Part shown: one piece after another, positions 40,811-42,483 of the stretch | Layout of the letters: each line of letters begins with the position of its first letter | How positions within the stretch are numbered: the stretch's first letter is position 1 | NCBI RefSeq assembly: GCF_003590855.1 | Contig: NZ_QYUP01000175.1 | Location: forward strand, 1 to 42,483 | DNA: 42,483 nt | Source of the DNA: Massilia cavernae | GTDB lineage: Bacteria; Pseudomonadota; Gammaproteobacteria; Burkholderiales; Burkholderiaceae_D | Reading direction: 5' to 3' | Translations under genes and position numbers: made by a program | The notes under the pieces: model-generated | What the model was told of the DNA's origin: nothing | The model's input: the letters and a program-made list of their open reading frames with translations, nothing else | The model's database searches: none

Positions 40811-41713
40811 ATGACTATGACGTCCGCACAATCCGCACTGGTTCCGATGACCAGCAGCCGTGCTCTCGGACTAGGGTTTACTGGCAATCTTGGCAATATT
40901 GACGCCTACATTTCGGCCGTCAACCGCCTGCCTATGCTGACGCAAGAGGAAGAAGTTTCGCTGGCCAAACGCCTGCGCGACAACAACGACCTCGGCGCCG
41001 CGCAGGAACTTGTGCTTTCCCACCTGCGCCTGGTGGTGTCGATCGCGCGCGGCTACCTCGGCTACGGCCTGCCTCACGCCGACCTGATCCAGGAAGGCAA
41101 TATCGGCCTGATGAAGGCCGTCAAACGCTTCGACCCGAACCAGGGCGTGCGCCTGGTGTCGTACGCCATGCACTGGATCAAGGCGGAAATGCATGAATAC
41201 ATCCTCAAGAACTGGCGCCTGGTAAAGGTCGCGACCACCAAGGCCCAGCGCAAGCTGTTCTTCAACCTGCGCAGCAACAAGGTTGGCCTGGACGCGATGA
41301 CGCCAACCCAGATCGATGCGCTGGCCAAGCTGCTCGACGTCAAGCGCGAGGAAGTCATCGAGATGGAAACGCGCCTGTCCGGCCGCGACATCGCGCTGGA
41401 ATCGCCAACGGACGACGAAGACGACAAGTTCGCGCCGATCGCCTACCTGTCGTCCGACCTGTCGGAGCCGACCAAGGTGCTCGAAGCCGCACAGGTAACG
41501 CGCCTGCAGTCCGAAGGACTGGAAACCGCGCTGTCCAGGCTCGACCCGCGTTCGCGCCGCATCGTCGAAGCGCGCTGGCTGGCCAACGACGACGGCTCCG
41601 GCGCCACGCTGCACACGCTGGCCGAAGAATTTGGCGTGTCGGCCGAGCGTATCCGCCAGATCGAGGCGGCCGCGCTCAAGAAGATGAAAGGTGCGCTGTC
41701 GGCTTACCTGTAA
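40811..41713 (+). CDS. rpoH: RNA polymerase sigma-32 (heat shock sigma factor)
   Basis: RpoH directs transcription of heat-shock genes such as dnaK, groESL and clpB. The 300-residue protein has region 2 (VLSHLRLVVSIARGYLGYGL, then DLIQEGNIGLMKAVKRFDP). The RpoH box QRKLFFNLR at 146-154 separates sigma-32 from other group 3 factors. Region 4 ends with TLAEEFGVSAERIRQIEAAA. AGAGGGA precedes ATG 40811. A CIRCE site and probable promoter lie 130-160 bases upstream, so the leader is about 125 bases and could also fold. The gene has its own terminator. Confidence 0.98.
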   Translation: MTMTSAQSALVPMTSSRALGLGFTGNLGNIDAYISAVNRLPMLTQEEEVSLAKRLRDNNDLGAAQELVLSHLRLVVSIARGYLGYGLPHADLIQEGNIGLMKAVKRFDPNQGVRLVSYAMHWIKAEMHEYILKNWRLVKVATTKAQRKLFFNLRSNKVGLDAMTPTQIDALAKLLDVKREEVIEMETRLSGRDIALESPTDDEDDKFAPIAYLSSDLSEPTKVLEAAQVTRLQSEGLETALSRLDPRSRRIVEARWLANDDGSGATLHTLAEEFGVSAERIRQIEAAALKKMKGALSAYL

Positions 41714-41732
41714 GCCCCGGCCACCCGGATAC

Positions 41733-41760
41733 AAAGGCGCCTGCGGGCGCCTTTTTGTTT
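41733..41760 (+). terminator. rpoH terminator
   Basis: AAAGGCGCC and GGCGCCTTT pair around a 3-4 base loop, followed by TTTTTGTTT, 20 bases after the rpoH stop. A perfect 14-base palindrome (GCCCGCG/CGCGGGC, 41761-41774) adjoins it. Confidence 0.92.
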
Positions 41761-41787
41761 GCCCGCGCGCGGGCGGATGATGGCAAA

Positions 41788-41796
41788 TGATATACA
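41788..41796 (+). promoter_or_regulatory. extended -10 promoter candidate for the lipoprotein gene
   Basis: TGATATACA fits an extended -10 (TG-n-TATACA), 30 bases before the ATG. No clear -35 is visible. Confidence 0.4.
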
Positions 41797-41826
41797 CTCA
41801 TTGCTCCACCCAGACTGGATCGAGCC

Positions 41827-42240
41827 ATGACCGCCCTCCGCGCAAGTCTCCTGGTTTTCGCAGCCATTGCCGCCGTCATAGCCGCCGGCTGCGCGACGAA
41901 GCCTGCCGCCGATGCACCAGTACGCGACGCCGTCCTCACGCTGCAGGAAATGCAGACCCTGCCCCTGGGCGACACCATCAGCCTGCGCTATGAGCGCGCC
42001 GACGACAGCCGCTGCCCGTCCAACGTCAAGTGCATCTGGGCCGGCAAGATCGTCTACCAATTCACCCTGATCGGCCGCGCCGGCGCCGAGCCGCTGGCGC
42101 TCGAAGCCGACACGCCCGCATTCGAATCGCAGATCTTCAAGGGCGTGCGCCTGGTCCTTGGCGCCACCGAACCGCCGCCAAGGGGCATGGCGCACGAGAC
42201 GCCGCCACACCCGGTCACCGTCAGCATCACCAACACCTGA
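41827..42240 (+). CDS. small lipoprotein with RCP...CIWAG motif, unknown
   Basis: A 137-residue exported lipoprotein. A hydrophobic signal ends in the lipobox IAAGC, so Cys22 would be lipidated. The mature part has LGDTISLRYERADDSRCP followed by VKCIWAGK. This RCPxxVxCIWAG pattern with a probable disulfide recurs in many uncharacterised bacterial periplasmic proteins, but I know of no function for it. The remainder is predicted beta-rich. It lies after the rpoH terminator and 19 bases before the gamma-glutamyltransferase gene, so those two may be co-transcribed. Confidence 0.78.
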   Translation: MTALRASLLVFAAIAAVIAAGCATKPAADAPVRDAVLTLQEMQTLPLGDTISLRYERADDSRCPSNVKCIWAGKIVYQFTLIGRAGAEPLALEADTPAFESQIFKGVRLVLGATEPPPRGMAHETPPHPVTVSITNT

Positions 42241-42259
42241 AACACGGCCCCCACTCCCT

Positions 42260-42483
42260 ATGACATCCAGGCACCTCACCAAAACCGTCCTCGCCGCTTC
42301 CCTTTCCCTTTTTCTCTGCGCTGGCCATGCCAGGACCCCCGTCGCCGTCGGCACCGGCGGCGCGGTCGCGACCATCAGCGAGCAGGCCTCGCAGGCCGCG
42401 ATGACCATCCTTAACAAGGGCCGGCAATGCGGTCGATGCGGCGGTTGCTGCGGCGGCCACGCTGGCATCACCGATCCGTTCAG
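42260..42483 (+). CDS. ggt: gamma-glutamyltransferase, 5' part, frame disturbed
   Basis: Gamma-glutamyltransferases move or hydrolyse the gamma-glutamyl group of glutathione in the periplasm. ATG 42260 opens a signal peptide (LTKTVLAASLSLFLCAGHA). The family start follows: GTGGAVATISEQASQAAMTI. After LNKG the frame shifts. One extra C near 42420-42422 followed by a missing G near 42462-42466 would restore GGNAVDAAVAAAATLGITDP, the conserved GGT block. As written, the translated text between them is cysteine-rich nonsense. The gene leaves the window at the right edge, so most of it, including the catalytic threonine, is not visible. Confidence 0.82.
   Translation, partial: MTSRHLTKTVLAASLSLFLCAGHARTPVAVGTGGAVATISEQASQAAMTILNKGRQCGRCGGCCGGHAGITDPF

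Overview
The window is a GC-rich chromosomal segment that is almost entirely housekeeping. The gene order (pilD-coaE-zapD-yacG, mutT-ATPase-argJ, secA/dciA/lpxC, a complete division and cell wall (dcw) cluster, ftsY-ftsE-ftsX-rpoH) and the protein sequences suggest a betaproteobacterium of the Burkholderiales, most likely Oxalobacteraceae close to Massilia. That assignment is by recognition, not by a search. I saw no prophage, transposase, CRISPR array, tRNA or rRNA gene.

Layout. 1-5043 (+): the end of an unrecognised gene, a membrane acyltransferase with a C-terminal SGNH domain, then pilD, coaE, zapD and yacG. 5153-11769 (-): a Nudix hydrolase, a DUF815-type ATPase, argJ, a small cysteine-rich anchored protein, an IalB-like secreted protein, and secA. 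11961-12440 (+): a dciA-like gene, divergent from secA and convergent with lpxC. 12437-14954 (-): lpxC, an EamA-type transporter and a Prx5-type peroxiredoxin. 15105-32235 (-): the dcw cluster. In transcription order it runs mraZ, rsmH, ftsL, ftsI, murE, murF, mraY, murD, ftsW, murG, murC, ddlB, ftsQ, ftsA, ftsZ. Most junctions overlap by 1-4 bases, and the run ends in a strong terminator after ftsZ. 32649-33599 (+): a stand-alone Lon-like AAA+ ATPase. 33614-35498 (-): glpK and, just upstream of it, the RNase P RNA. 35616-42483 (+): a TPP-dependent enzyme, ftsY, ftsE, ftsX, rpoH, a small lipoprotein and the start of a gamma-glutamyltransferase.

Regulation readable from the sequence. mraZ has a good sigma70-type promoter whose -10 runs directly into four 10-bp-spaced TGGGA-like boxes, the expected MraZ autorepression operator. 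rpoH is preceded by a perfect CIRCE operator (TTAGCACTC-N9-GAGTGCTAA) overlapping a likely promoter, so HrcA probably controls sigma32. rnpB has its own promoter and no clear terminator before glpK.

Sequence quality. Three genes have broken reading frames. ftsA has about 300 bases full of small indels, ftsY lacks one base, and ggt has two compensating indels at the right edge. ftsA and ftsY are normally essential and the rest of each reads perfectly, so I treat these as sequence errors rather than biology.

I found no convincing new multi-gene system. The best leads are the rpoH CIRCE, the mraZ operator, two loci of a 29-bp inverted-pair repeat, the orphan Lon-like ATPase, and the small unrecognised secreted or anchored proteins.
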